A DNA stretch of 64,000 bases from DUML01 sp050949905 (GTDB lineage: Bacteria > Bacillota > Desulfitobacteriia > Desulfitobacteriales > Syntrophobotulaceae). Positions within the stretch are counted from its first letter, which is position 1, and every line of letters starts with the position of its first letter. Location: NCBI GenBank assembly GCA_050949905.1, contig JBMNGP010000005.1, positions 124,001 to 188,000 of the forward strand, given 5' to 3'. Both the position numbers and the translations under genes were made by a program. This document shows positions 44,452 to 52,169 of this stretch, piece after piece. Under the pieces are notes generated by a model. It was not told the DNA's origin. It searched no databases and was given only the letters and a program-made list of their open reading frames with translations.

Positions 44452-44565
44452 TTAGAATAAAATTCCCATAGCGATGAGAAGTAAGATGATAACTGTTACA
44501 ATCGCAATTCCGCAGAAACTTGGGTTGCAGCAGCAGCCCCCTCCACCAGCGCCTTCAAAAGCCAT
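44452..44565 (-). CDS. Small cysteine-containing membrane protein, YjcZ/spore type
   Basis: 37 residues: AFEGAGGGGCCCNPSFCG then a hydrophobic span (IAIVTVIILLLIAMGILF). Same design as the neighbouring 49-residue protein, so they form a pair. ATG 44565 has AGGAGGTG upstream; the longer frame to 44718 lacks a site and runs through the queH terminator. Confidence 0.7.
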   Translation of the reverse strand: MAFEGAGGGGCCCNPSFCGIAIVTVIILLLIAMGILF

Positions 44566-44663
44566 AGTATTGAGACACCTCCTAAAATAATGGAAATATA
44601 TGGGATACAATGTAATATATGTATGGCTCACCTGAATTGTGAATTGCAGCAAAAAATCCGTAT

Positions 44664-44696
44664 AAAAATGGAGAAGTCCCCGCGTCCGGGGACTTC
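44664..44696 (-). terminator. Terminator after queH
   Basis: GAAGTCCCCG (44673-44682) pairs perfectly with CGGGGACTTC (44687-44696) around four bases; on the minus strand TCCATTTTTA follows. Confidence 0.75.
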
Positions 44697-44871
44697 TTTG
44701 CGCAAAGTCAAAAGACAATCGCGACTAGATTTTATAACCTAGACATTAATTATCTAGAGACTCTTCAATAAAAAATTACCATGGAAAAGCATTAAAGTCA
44801 ACGATTATAGGTAAAAAACTAAAGTTAAGTTTTGGGTATTTTCAGCCTATCAGAAGTATTGCCTCCTTTAA

Positions 44872-45411
44872 TTATCGTTGAGAATAGAAACAGCCACAGT
44901 AGTTTTGACGGTAAAAACCCTCCTTTTTGGCAATTTCCATCGTTTTTCTAAAACCATCCTTTTTTTTGAAATCCTCAGCCCAAAAAAGCAAGTTCCGCTT
45001 CTTAGCTATTTCAGCCCCAGTATTTAAAATTACTTTGCTGTTTTTATGAGGACTGACGGTTAAGGTAGTAGTAAAAATCCTAATATTATTATTTAGGGCA
45101 AAATCCGCTGCTTTAGATAATCTCAGATCAAAGCATTTATGACAACGTAAGCCCCTTTCGGGTTCATTTTCCAAGCCCCGAATGTATTCAGACCACTCGG
45201 AAGGTTTATATTCTTCCTCGATGAAACGTATCTTAAGCTTGGCAGCATAGTTTCTCAACTCATCTTTTCGGATTTTATACTCGGTCTGAGGATAGATATT
45301 GGGATTATAAAAGTAAATGACCGGAATATAACCTTCCTCCGCAGTTTTGTGCAGGACATAACCTGCACAAGTAGCACAGCAGGCGTGAACCAGAACTTCT
45401 TCCTTAGGCAT
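44872..45411 (-). CDS. queH: Epoxyqueuosine reductase QueH
   Basis: 179-residue iron-sulfur enzyme that reduces epoxyqueuosine to queuosine in tRNA, replacing QueG. The adjacent cysteines HACCATC near residue 9, RCHKCFDLRL near residue 90 and QNYCGCFYS at the C-terminus are the QueH (DUF208) cluster ligands. No other queuosine gene is nearby. Strong promoter and a palindrome cover the region just upstream. Own terminator follows. Confidence 0.93.
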   Translation of the reverse strand: MPKEEVLVHACCATCAGYVLHKTAEEGYIPVIYFYNPNIYPQTEYKIRKDELRNYAAKLKIRFIEEEYKPSEWSEYIRGLENEPERGLRCHKCFDLRLSKAADFALNNNIRIFTTTLTVSPHKNSKVILNTGAEIAKKRNLLFWAEDFKKKDGFRKTMEIAKKEGFYRQNYCGCFYSQR

Positions 45412-45420
45412 AAGAGTAAA

Positions 45421-45472
45421 CCTCCCAATTATCTTTGGGAGGTATTATAGACTCCTTGGGAAGAGATTGCAA
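45421..45472 (-). promoter_or_regulatory. queH promoter with palindrome over the start site and ribosome site
   Basis: On the minus strand TTGCAA (45472-45467) and TATAAT (45449-45444) are 17 bases apart, a near-consensus promoter. Directly behind it CCTCCCAA and TTGGGAGG (45442-45435 and 45428-45421) form an 8-bp inverted repeat whose second arm contains the GGGAGG ribosome site of queH. The expected transcript start falls in the first arm. Confidence 0.65.
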
Positions 45473-45546
45473 ACTATATGTTGGGACAAACTATTTATTT
45501 GCTGCATAAACTAAGAAAAAGCTACTAGGGAAAGGTGGTTTTAAAG

Positions 45547-45666
45547 ATGACAGGCGGCGGATTTTCTCCCATTGTGGCAATCCCCGGCTTTTTCCTTATG
45601 CAAACAATTGTTTTAATACTATTTTTTACTCGGTTATTTCTTCGAATTTTCGGAATAACTCTCTAA
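45547..45666 (+). CDS. Very small hydrophobic protein
   Basis: 39 residues, almost entirely hydrophobic: TGGGFSPIVAIPGFFLMQTI then a span with FFTRLFLRIFG. Too short for family assignment. AAAGGTGG stands about 10 bases before the ATG, which is the reason to call it. Its Gly-rich start and single span echo the nearby spore-type miniproteins. Confidence 0.5.
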   Translation: MTGGGFSPIVAIPGFFLMQTIVLILFFTRLFLRIFGITL

Positions 45667-45735
45667 AGATAGCTTGAAGATTTCCTTGATAAAAACAGAA
45701 AAACCCGCCAAACAAGCGAGTTTACGGACAAATTA

Positions 45736-45793
45736 TGGTGCGGTCGAGAGGACTTGAACCTCCACGCCCTTGCGAGCACTAGAACCTGAATCT
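45736..45793 (-). repeat. attL: displaced 3' part of tRNA-Leu
   Basis: 58 bp identical at 56 positions to 57349-57406. It holds the anticodon loop, variable arm, T arm and acceptor 3' strand with CCA of tRNA-Leu, but the 5' half is missing, so it is not a functional tRNA. The two differences (45767 and 45776) are paired in the variable stem. Confidence 0.9.
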
Positions 45794-45810
45794 TACTTTT
45801 TACGTTTAAT

Positions 45811-45830
45811 CTAGTTTAGCCTAGTTTAGA
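45811..45830 (+). repeat. Tandem 10-bp repeat next to attL
   Basis: CTAGTTTAGC is directly followed by CTAGTTTAGA, 18 bases inside attL. Candidate recombinase or accessory-factor binding site. Confidence 0.45.
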
Positions 45831-45864
45831 AAAGCCCGATTTTACGGGCTTTTCTAGCTTTTTT
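45827..45864 (+). terminator. Terminator inside the left end of the element
   Basis: TAGAAAAGCCCG (45827-45838) pairs perfectly with CGGGCTTTTCTA (45845-45856), followed by TTTTTT on the plus strand. It may also end the minus-strand gene at 45976. Confidence 0.75.
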
Positions 45865-45917
45865 GCTGGTATAATTTCCCTGCTGGTTTAGTCTTTTCTA
45901 ATGTAATTCAATTGTTA

Positions 45918-45938
45918 TTGCATTACAAATTGCATTAC
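45918..45938 (+). repeat. TTGCATTAC repeat pair, left end
   Basis: TTGCATTAC occurs at 45918-45926 and 45930-45938, start-to-start 12. Related pairs occur at 53527 and 57270, so these are element-specific iterated sites. Confidence 0.6.
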
Positions 45939-45975
45939 TGCAGTAAGCTTAGAGGTAACCTGTTGGATGTTATTT

Positions 45976-47085
45976 TTATTCCTTATCGAGCAAGATGCTA
46001 CAATCAAGACCCTTCTTCTTAGTAGCGTCAATGACGGCCCTACGGAAGCCCTTTGCAGTTTTGTATTGATTTCTTTTTGGAGCTTGTTTATTCCATAGGC
46101 TAACCAACACTTCCCAGGGTGCGCTTCCTCCATAAGTAGTGGCGAATTTGGCTAACTCTTCTACTCTCTCTTCTTTCCTGCGCTGGTTTTGCATTTCCCT
46201 TGCAGGGTCCCCGATTGTTCGACAATTACCACAATATATTTGCTTGCCGGAGTCAGGGATAAACAATTCTTTACATTTTTCACAGCGTTTCAGTTTAGCG
46301 TCGGTGGTTACCAGCCAATAAAAACGCAAGTACATCATTGTTATTAGATCTTCACACCAAAAACAAGGAGCAACCCGCCAAGGAATCCCGTTTTCAGAGG
46401 TTGACTCTACCTGGTAAAAGCTGAAATGCACACTTTGTAGTTTATCAACTATCTTTTGTCCTATGTAATACATAACGTAGTGAAATAACTGTTCCGGGTC
46501 TCTGATTCGCCAATCACTATACCGTTCCGGCTGCACAACCCCGTCAACTTCAACAAGGTAAAGCGGCCTGGGATAACGTTGTTCTAGTGAATAATCAATA
46601 ACATAACTCTCTTCATATTGCGGATTCTTTACAATTCTGAACCTATTGATTAACTCCTTCCTTTTTTCTGCTGTACCACTTATTCCATATACTACAACAG
46701 CGTTAAACAACTCCCACAACTGCCTAGCCTGCGCTACTTCCTCCATAAAGTAAGTATAATCTTCTAGACCCTTTTCGTTGTCCTTACGGCGAAGAAAGCC
46801 ATTCTTGGCTACCCAGGCGCAAGCATCTTTCTCAGACCTAATCCTAGCAAAAGAAGCAAACAACCCGGCGTTCTCAAAAGGATCATAATCAAACTTCTGC
46901 CTTCCTGAACATTCTCTTGTTATATAGAGTGTGGTTGCATCTCCCTTGGATGTCCAATCAACCGTTTTTTCGACCCGAACCTTGCATTCTTCCCAAAACG
47001 AAGGAACAGGATAATTTACCTTGCATTGTAGAGCTGGAAACTCTGTCAGTTTGAAATCTTCTGGCGTAACCCATTGTTCTGTCAT
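45976..47085 (-). CDS. Element-borne zinc-ribbon protein of unknown function
   Basis: 369 residues, not recognised as a named family. About 270 residues without clear motifs are followed by a four-cysteine zinc ribbon, RCEKCKELFIPDSGKQIYCG then C (about residues 268-292), and a basic helical tail (MQNQRRKEERVEELAKFA). The layout, an alpha-rich body with a C-terminal treble-clef knuckle, resembles CGNR/ABATE-type proteins. It is transcribed divergently from the excisionase at the left end of the element, a position often taken by regulators or anti-phage cargo; both roles are guesses. Confidence 0.6.
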   Translation of the reverse strand: MTEQWVTPEDFKLTEFPALQCKVNYPVPSFWEECKVRVEKTVDWTSKGDATTLYITRECSGRQKFDYDPFENAGLFASFARIRSEKDACAWVAKNGFLRRKDNEKGLEDYTYFMEEVAQARQLWELFNAVVVYGISGTAEKRKELINRFRIVKNPQYEESYVIDYSLEQRYPRPLYLVEVDGVVQPERYSDWRIRDPEQLFHYVMYYIGQKIVDKLQSVHFSFYQVESTSENGIPWRVAPCFWCEDLITMMYLRFYWLVTTDAKLKRCEKCKELFIPDSGKQIYCGNCRTIGDPAREMQNQRRKEERVEELAKFATTYGGSAPWEVLVSLWNKQAPKRNQYKTAKGFRRAVIDATKKKGLDCSILLDKE

Positions 47086-47122
47086 AATACAACCCTCCTC
47101 TTTTTTCTTGCTTCTTTTGACT

Positions 47123-47155
47123 TGCCTACCTATAACCTACTTTCAGATGTAGGCA
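47123..47155. promoter_or_regulatory. Inverted repeat between the divergent zinc-ribbon and excisionase genes
   Basis: TGCCTAC (47123-47129) and GTAGGCA (47149-47155) are separated by 19 bases, with a further CCTAC between. A possible operator for one or both divergent genes. Confidence 0.35.
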
Positions 47156-47210
47156 TCTTGATTGTAACACATTAAACTAAACTTAGCAAGAATAAAGGAG
47201 GTTGGCGAAA

Positions 47211-47399
47211 ATGTCACGCAAGCCAAGGATAGATAAAGCTGTATATAACATTCCTGAAATAGCAGCGCAAATGGATATAAACATTCCTAAAGCGTATGAG
47301 TTGGCGCGACAGCCTGGCTTCCCCAGTATTCGCATAGGAAGGCGCATTGTTGTGACCGAAAGAGGCTTTCCACAGGTGGCTGGAGCAAGTGGCACTTGA
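47211..47399 (+). CDS. xis: Excisionase-like helix-turn-helix protein with a frame disruption
   Basis: 62 residues as read. The winged-helix excisionase pattern is plain: VYNIPEIAAQMDINIPKAYE then FPSIRIGRRIVV. After that the frame goes off family pattern. Ignoring A47355 restores PKEAFHRWLEQVALDK, exactly the usual ending, and the frame then stays open to 47628. So a one-base insertion has probably truncated or altered it. ATG 47211 follows AAAGGAGG by 10 bases. In such elements it directs excision together with the integrase. Confidence 0.7.
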   Translation: MSRKPRIDKAVYNIPEIAAQMDINIPKAYELARQPGFPSIRIGRRIVVTERGFPQVAGASGT

Positions 47400-47554
47400 C
47401 AAGCAATCTTATGACACAGCAGGAAAACCAGTAATGGCGGGCGTTATGAGGAAGGGAAATGCAATTTTACTGCAGTTTTATGAACAAAATGAAAACCCCC
47501 GGCAGCTTGGCGGCGGACCGGGAGTAGGTGGATTAGACGGAGGTGGCACTCCTT

Positions 47555-47809
47555 ATGACAATTATACCGGAAAACAAGCTAAAAACAAAGCGACTAAAAA
47601 AATTAATGGGCGAAGACTACTACACTAAACCGGCATTGCGGTTAATCCTTAGCAAGCTTGAAGGTGTTCAGGCGGTAGACGAAATGGACAATGGCCGATC
47701 CGTTGAATGGGCGGATTTAGAAACAGAGCGAGAACGGAAAATCGCTGTTACTTATTTTTGGAAAGGCGTTGAACAAGCCCAGCGCTGGGTAAAGGAGGGA
47801 ATTTTATGA
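47555..47809 (+). CDS. Hypothetical element protein
   Basis: 84 residues, rich in charged residues (KLKTKRLKKLMGEDYYTK; ADLETERERKIAV). No family recognised. ATG 47555 follows GGAGGTG by 9 bases. Its stop overlaps the start of the primase-helicase by 4 bases (ATGA), so it is in the replication operon and may be an accessory factor. Confidence 0.6.
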   Translation: MTIIPENKLKTKRLKKLMGEDYYTKPALRLILSKLEGVQAVDEMDNGRSVEWADLETERERKIAVTYFWKGVEQAQRWVKEGIL

Positions 47810-49998
47810 ATATCACTGAATTTCTCTCCCTCCTTAAAGGTGTCAAGCCCTGCGGTGATGGCTGGCAGGCTTATTGTCCTTCCCATGATGACCAGAGACA
47901 GAGCCTTCACGTTTCTGAAGGAGAGGACGGGCGTATTTTAGCCTATTGCCATGCTGGCTGTTCTGTCAACGATATTTGCCGGGCCCTAGGGATTGAACTA
48001 GGGGACTTGTTCCCACCAAAACCTAAAGTCCATGCAGGCGGGAAAAGCCCTGTTGTTGCTACTTATGACTACCGGGACACAAACGGGAAGCTGCTTTTTC
48101 AAGTTTGTAGGACAGCGGACAAGCGTTTCTTCCAGCGGCGGCCTGATGGTAAAGGCGGTTGGCTAAACGGCCTGGGCGGTATTCAGCCAGTCTTATACCG
48201 GCTACCGGAAGTCCTGCAAGCGTTAAAGCAAGGTGAAACAATTTTTATCCCGGAAGGCGAAAAAGACGTTGACAACCTGGCCCGGCTAGGTCTAAGGCAG
48301 CGACATGCACCGATGGGTGCCGGCAAGTGGCGGGACCATTACAGCGAACATTTGAGGGGCGCTAAGGTTGTAATCCTGCCAGACAATGACGAACCCGGCA
48401 GAAAACATGCCCAGCAAGTGGCAAATTCCCTCTATGGCAAGACGGGCAGCGTTAAAGTTTTGGAATTGCCCAGCCTGCCTGAAAAAGGCGATGTGAGCGA
48501 CTGGCTGGCGACAGGTGGGACAAAGGAAGAACTGCTACGGCTGGCGGCGGAAGCCCCGGAGTGGAGACCGCCAAAGCGAGCTAAGCGAGAGAAGGACAAA
48601 AAAGAAGATGAACACAAGGCCCGGCAGACAAGCTTTTTGGTTAACGGGGGAACTTTGTTTGAGCAAATATACATTGACGGCAAGAACCTGTTCTTAGCAT
48701 ACGAAACAACAACCGGCGAAACAAAGACAATGCCCTTCATAGAGCTTGAGGAAAAAATAATTGAGCCTATCAACGGCGAAGACGTGGAGCTTGGAGCGGT
48801 AAAGCTGCCTTCCGGCGTTGAGGAATACGGCGACACTTTGACCCTGCTAGCCGAAATAGAGGCCCATATTTACAGTTACTTGGACGTTTCGCCAAACTAC
48901 TTAAAGTTTGCGGCTTATTATGTGCTGCTGTCTTGGCTATATGACCGCTTTCATACCCTGCCTTACCTGCGGGCGCTGGGCGACACAGGTTGCGGGAAAA
49001 GCCGTTTTCTGGACGTGATTGGGGGCTTATGCTACAAGGCCATTAGCGCAAGTGGGTGTGTAACCCCTGCCCCTATTTACCGGATGTTGCGGAAATGGCA
49101 GGGGACCCTGATTTTAGACGAGGCCGACATGAAGAATTCGGACGAATACAACGAGGTTGTGACTATTTTAAATTGCGGTTTTGAACGCGGCAGGCCAGTG
49201 ATTAGAGCCACGAAGGATAACCCGGACAAGGTGCAGATATTACCCGTCTATGGTCCGAAGGTATTTGCGACCAGGCGGCGCTTCAAAGATGTTGCACTTG
49301 AAGCGCGATGTTTAACCGAAATAATGCGGGAGACCGACCGGGACGACATTCCGCCGGTACTGGGGAGAAAGTTTTTTGAGGAACAGCAGACGCTGCGAAA
49401 CAAACTGCTGTTATTCAGGTTAAGGAACTACTTCAACGTGGACCCCGAAGCAGCGTCCAGCCTGAATCTGGATGGCATAGAGCCACGGCTGCGACAAATT
49501 TCAGAGGCGTTTACTTCCCTGTTTGCGAATGAACCGGAGGTTTTAGAGAGCTACCGGGAATTCATTACTAACCACCAGCGTGAACTTATCGAACAGCGGG
49601 CGGCAACCAAGACCGGGCAGGTGGTGGAGGCGTTGTTTGAGCTTCTTGAGGAAAAGACGTTCCATGTTCCAAGTGTTCCAAGCTATAAGGGAGACAGCGA
49701 ACTTGGAACGGGTATAGCCGCTAGTGACATAGCAGAAAAAACTGGTCTTACTTCACAAGCCGTCGGTGCAATTCTTAAAGGTTTAGGGCTAGAAACAAAA
49801 CGAATGAGGCAAGGCGGACAGAATAAACGGATGATAATTTACAATAAAGCAAGATTTGAGAAACTGCGGAAGCGGTATATTCTAACGGAAAACAATAGTG
49901 AGTTGGAAAATGTTCCAACTTCATTAAGTACCAATACACTTGGAACACTTGGAACGTTGGAACAGGAGAACCCTGGCAGGGAGGTATGGGAAATATGA
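47806..49998 (+). CDS. Primase-helicase replication protein of the element
   Basis: 730 residues. N-terminal CHC2-type zinc finger (CPSHDDQRQSLHV then YCHAGCSVNDIC), a Toprim domain (FIPEGEKDVDNLARLG near residue 149; VVILPDNDEPGRKHAQ near residue 188), an AAA/helicase-like ATPase with Walker A GDTGCGKSRFLDVIGG near residue 391 and Walker B LILDEADM near residue 436, and a C-terminal winged helix (AASDIAEKTGLTSQAVGAIL). It would prime and unwind element DNA, as in phage and satellite replication modules. Coupled to both neighbours by ATGA overlaps. Confidence 0.85.
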   Translation: MNITEFLSLLKGVKPCGDGWQAYCPSHDDQRQSLHVSEGEDGRILAYCHAGCSVNDICRALGIELGDLFPPKPKVHAGGKSPVVATYDYRDTNGKLLFQVCRTADKRFFQRRPDGKGGWLNGLGGIQPVLYRLPEVLQALKQGETIFIPEGEKDVDNLARLGLRQRHAPMGAGKWRDHYSEHLRGAKVVILPDNDEPGRKHAQQVANSLYGKTGSVKVLELPSLPEKGDVSDWLATGGTKEELLRLAAEAPEWRPPKRAKREKDKKEDEHKARQTSFLVNGGTLFEQIYIDGKNLFLAYETTTGETKTMPFIELEEKIIEPINGEDVELGAVKLPSGVEEYGDTLTLLAEIEAHIYSYLDVSPNYLKFAAYYVLLSWLYDRFHTLPYLRALGDTGCGKSRFLDVIGGLCYKAISASGCVTPAPIYRMLRKWQGTLILDEADMKNSDEYNEVVTILNCGFERGRPVIRATKDNPDKVQILPVYGPKVFATRRRFKDVALEARCLTEIMRETDRDDIPPVLGRKFFEEQQTLRNKLLLFRLRNYFNVDPEAASSLNLDGIEPRLRQISEAFTSLFANEPEVLESYREFITNHQRELIEQRAATKTGQVVEALFELLEEKTFHVPSVPSYKGDSELGTGIAASDIAEKTGLTSQAVGAILKGLGLETKRMRQGGQNKRMIIYNKARFEKLRKRYILTENNSELENVPTSLSTNTLGTLGTLEQENPGREVWEI

Positions 49999-50342
49999 AT
50001 ACTCTTGACCTCTTGGCTGAACTTAAGCGGCTTAATGTCAAGCTATCCCTGGCCGGGGACAAATTGCGGCTGGAGGCCCCTGCTGGGACGTTGACTCCGA
50101 AGTTAAAGGAGGCCCTAGTAAAACACAAGCCAGCCTTGATGTCCCTACTTTCCGGACAGCCCGTAGAGGTGCTGTTCTGGCCCGGCGTTAAGTCAAATGT
50201 TTACCGGGCACGGCAGACCTGCCTGGAAGCAGAAGGCTGCTTACAATTGACCAGGGAAGTGGATTGCAGATTATTCCCTTTAACGTGGTGCTGGGGATGG
50301 TGCAGGGAGAGGGTGAGCGCAAATGACCAAGCAGTTAATTGA
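49995..50342 (+). CDS. TubC_N docking-domain-like small protein
   Basis: 115 residues. The first 50 (TLDLLAELKRLNVKLSLAGD then PAGTLTPKLKEALVKHKPAL) have the pattern of the TubC N-terminal docking domain, known from megasynthase interfaces but also found in phage-like elements. The rest is cysteine-containing and not recognised. ATG 49995 overlaps the primase stop and has GGGAGG upstream. No synthase is nearby, so here the domain likely mediates another protein contact. Confidence 0.65.
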   Translation: MNTLDLLAELKRLNVKLSLAGDKLRLEAPAGTLTPKLKEALVKHKPALMSLLSGQPVEVLFWPGVKSNVYRARQTCLEAEGCLQLTREVDCRLFPLTWCWGWCRERVSANDQAVN

Positions 50343-50508
50343 AATAAAGATGCCCAAATGTACCCTGTTTTTTACCCAGCAGGAGCTGCAGCAGTTGTTG
50401 GCCCGTGACCCCGGCTTGTGGGCGGTGGCCATAAAGCGGGGGAAACACATTTTGCGGGCGAGGAAGGAAAAGGCAAGGGCAGCAAGAGAAAAGCCACGGG
50501 GACCTTGA
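50323..50508 (+). CDS. Small basic hypothetical protein
   Basis: 61 residues: a short beta-like start (LIEIKMPKCTLFFTQQELQQ) and a strongly basic tail (KRGKHILRARKEKARAAREK). Possibly nucleic-acid binding. ATG has GAGAGGGTGAG upstream and overlaps the preceding gene by 20 bases. Confidence 0.55.
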   Translation: MTKQLIEIKMPKCTLFFTQQELQQLLARDPGLWAVAIKRGKHILRARKEKARAAREKPRGP

Positions 50509-50597
50509 CCTAGTGTCTAGTGAGTAAGTGCAGAGGTAGGAAAGACAAGGTTTTCAGGTGGCATAATGCAAAAATAATGTAATGGAGGATGATAAAC

Positions 50598-51287
50598 ATG
50601 ATGGGAATTAAGGAGTATGAAACTGTTAGGACGGTGTTGTTAGTTGAGTGGAACAAGATCGCAGACCAAGTACCTACTACCTTAAGAAATGCAGTGGATG
50701 CCGGTATTGCAGCGGTAACAGGTGCAATTGAAAAAGCCCAAAATGAGGTTATATCTTTACTGGGCAATGGTGACATTTCGGACGACTACAGGCGGCGTAA
50801 AATGGACGAGGTAAAACAGATGGTAGTAGAAACCTACACAGCAGAGGTTGAGAAGATGAACGAAGCACTGCAGAAAGAGGTTGAAAGACTTCAGGAAATA
50901 CTCACGGTGCCAAAGCCCAAGGAACTTGACCAGGGCGAACTGCTGAACTTGAAAACAGATTTAAAGATGCTGCTTGATACTATGGATAAAAGCGCAGCAA
51001 GAATGCGCTTAGGCCAGGAACTTGAAAAGGCGCTGGAGACCGGCGATGAAGTTAAGGCCTGGCTGCTTGGCGCTTCGGATTGGCCTTCCCTCTACATGGA
51101 AAGCAGAGGTTTTCCTCCTAGCGAATGGGAGAAAACCAAAGAGACCGCGCTTGTCAATAGACAGGACCAGAAGCAAGCAGAAGCCCGGCGGCTGCTTAAG
51201 CTTCTTACAGACAAGCAAAAAAGCGTTGCCGCGACAATTAAATCCGTACGCTTTTATGCTGCTGTTTGCGTGGACAAGCTGCCGTAA
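50598..51287 (+). CDS. Coiled-coil hypothetical protein of the element
   Basis: 229 residues, predicted almost wholly helical, with heptad-like stretches (VEKMNEALQKEVERLQEIL; KQAEARRLLKLLTDKQKS). It has no recognisable catalytic motif. Coiled-coil proteins at this place in phage modules can be scaffold or DNA-binding factors, but no capsid gene is present for a scaffold to serve. ATG 50598 is 10 bases after GGAGG. Confidence 0.55.
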   Translation: MMGIKEYETVRTVLLVEWNKIADQVPTTLRNAVDAGIAAVTGAIEKAQNEVISLLGNGDISDDYRRRKMDEVKQMVVETYTAEVEKMNEALQKEVERLQEILTVPKPKELDQGELLNLKTDLKMLLDTMDKSAARMRLGQELEKALETGDEVKAWLLGASDWPSLYMESRGFPPSEWEKTKETALVNRQDQKQAEARRLLKLLTDKQKSVAATIKSVRFYAAVCVDKLP

Positions 51288-51353
51288 GGAGCCTGGGGGG
51301 GAAGGTTAGAATGCTGCCCTTCCCCTACCTACTATTTTAAGGGGGGATAGACT

Positions 51354-51668
51354 TTGAGCATACGGAGAAGCCGAATAGATTTACTGAAAAGAAGAGCGCC
51401 ATTGACAAGACCAATAATGACCGCTTTGGGACCGGACTATCGGCATTTGAGCCGGAGATGGCCCGCTTACCCGCGGTATTTTATTTACCAGGTATGCAGC
51501 TATGTGCTGGGTGCAAGGTTTGGCAGTGATGCTGCAAAGCGTTATGAGTGGAAGGGCGGCAAGATTACGATATACGACAAAGATAACAATATTGCCTTGG
51601 AAGGTAGTTTTGCCAAATTATTAGGCGATTTGCGAAGGACTAAATGGCCTAACTATCCTTGGAGTTGA
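51354..51668 (+). CDS. Hypothetical element protein upstream of TerS
   Basis: 104 residues, basic and aromatic-rich (HLSRRWPAYPRYFIYQVCSY; YEWKGGKITIYDKDNN). No family recognised. TTG start with AAGGGGGG upstream; 6 bases separate it from the TerS-like gene, so it belongs to the packaging operon. Confidence 0.55.
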   Translation: MSIRRSRIDLLKRRAPLTRPIMTALGPDYRHLSRRWPAYPRYFIYQVCSYVLGARFGSDAAKRYEWKGGKITIYDKDNNIALEGSFAKLLGDLRRTKWPNYPWS

Positions 51669-51674
51669 TGAAAA

Positions 51675-52169
51675 ATGCCCAGAAAATGCACTGTTTGCGA
51701 ACATGAAAAAGTTGAAGAAATAAACCGGCTACTGCTTGAAGGCGTTTCGTTGCGAAACATAGCGAAACAGTATTCCGTTTCGGCAGCCAGCTTGCACAGG
51801 CATAAAGATGGCCACTTGCCGGCGAAGCTGGTAAAGGCCCAGGAAGCCAGGGAAATAGCCAAAGCTGACAGCCTGCTTGACCAGGTAACCGAATTACGGG
51901 ACAAGGCCCTTTCTATCCTTGACAAAGCAGAGCAGGCCGGCGACCTGCGGACGGCCCTGCAGGGAGTGCGCGAGGCCAAAGGATGCCTGGAACTACTGGC
52001 GAGGCTGCAGGGAGAACTACAGGAACAGACTACCGTTAATATCCTGGTTAACCCCCAGTGGCTATCCTTGCGGACGGTAATTCTTGAGGCCCTGGACAGA
52101 TACCCGGAGGCCCGGCAAGCCGTTGCCCGGGCTTTACAGGAGGTGGAAGGCAATGTTGTTGGCCAGTGA
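51675..52169 (+). CDS. Small terminase subunit-like HTH protein
   Basis: 164 residues. It starts with a cysteine pair and helix-turn-helix (RKCTVCEHEKVEEINRLLLE then LRNIAKQYSVSAASLHRH), followed by a long helical region suited to oligomerisation. The place directly upstream of, and overlapping, the terminase ATPase gene supports a TerS role in recognising packaging DNA. The family match is by architecture and position. Confidence 0.65.
   Translation: MPRKCTVCEHEKVEEINRLLLEGVSLRNIAKQYSVSAASLHRHKDGHLPAKLVKAQEAREIAKADSLLDQVTELRDKALSILDKAEQAGDLRTALQGVREAKGCLELLARLQGELQEQTTVNILVNPQWLSLRTVILEALDRYPEARQAVARALQEVEGNVVGQ

Noticed and set aside
45827..45856. CRISPR-like or array repeat at the element's left end
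   Set aside because: Only one inverted repeat and one tandem pair; no regular repeat-spacer pattern. No CRISPR array is seen anywhere in the window.
47389..47628. Separate 79-residue protein overlapping the excisionase end
   Set aside because: Better explained as the 3' continuation of the excisionase after a one-base frame disruption; composition (GGGPGVGGLDGGG) is not protein-like.
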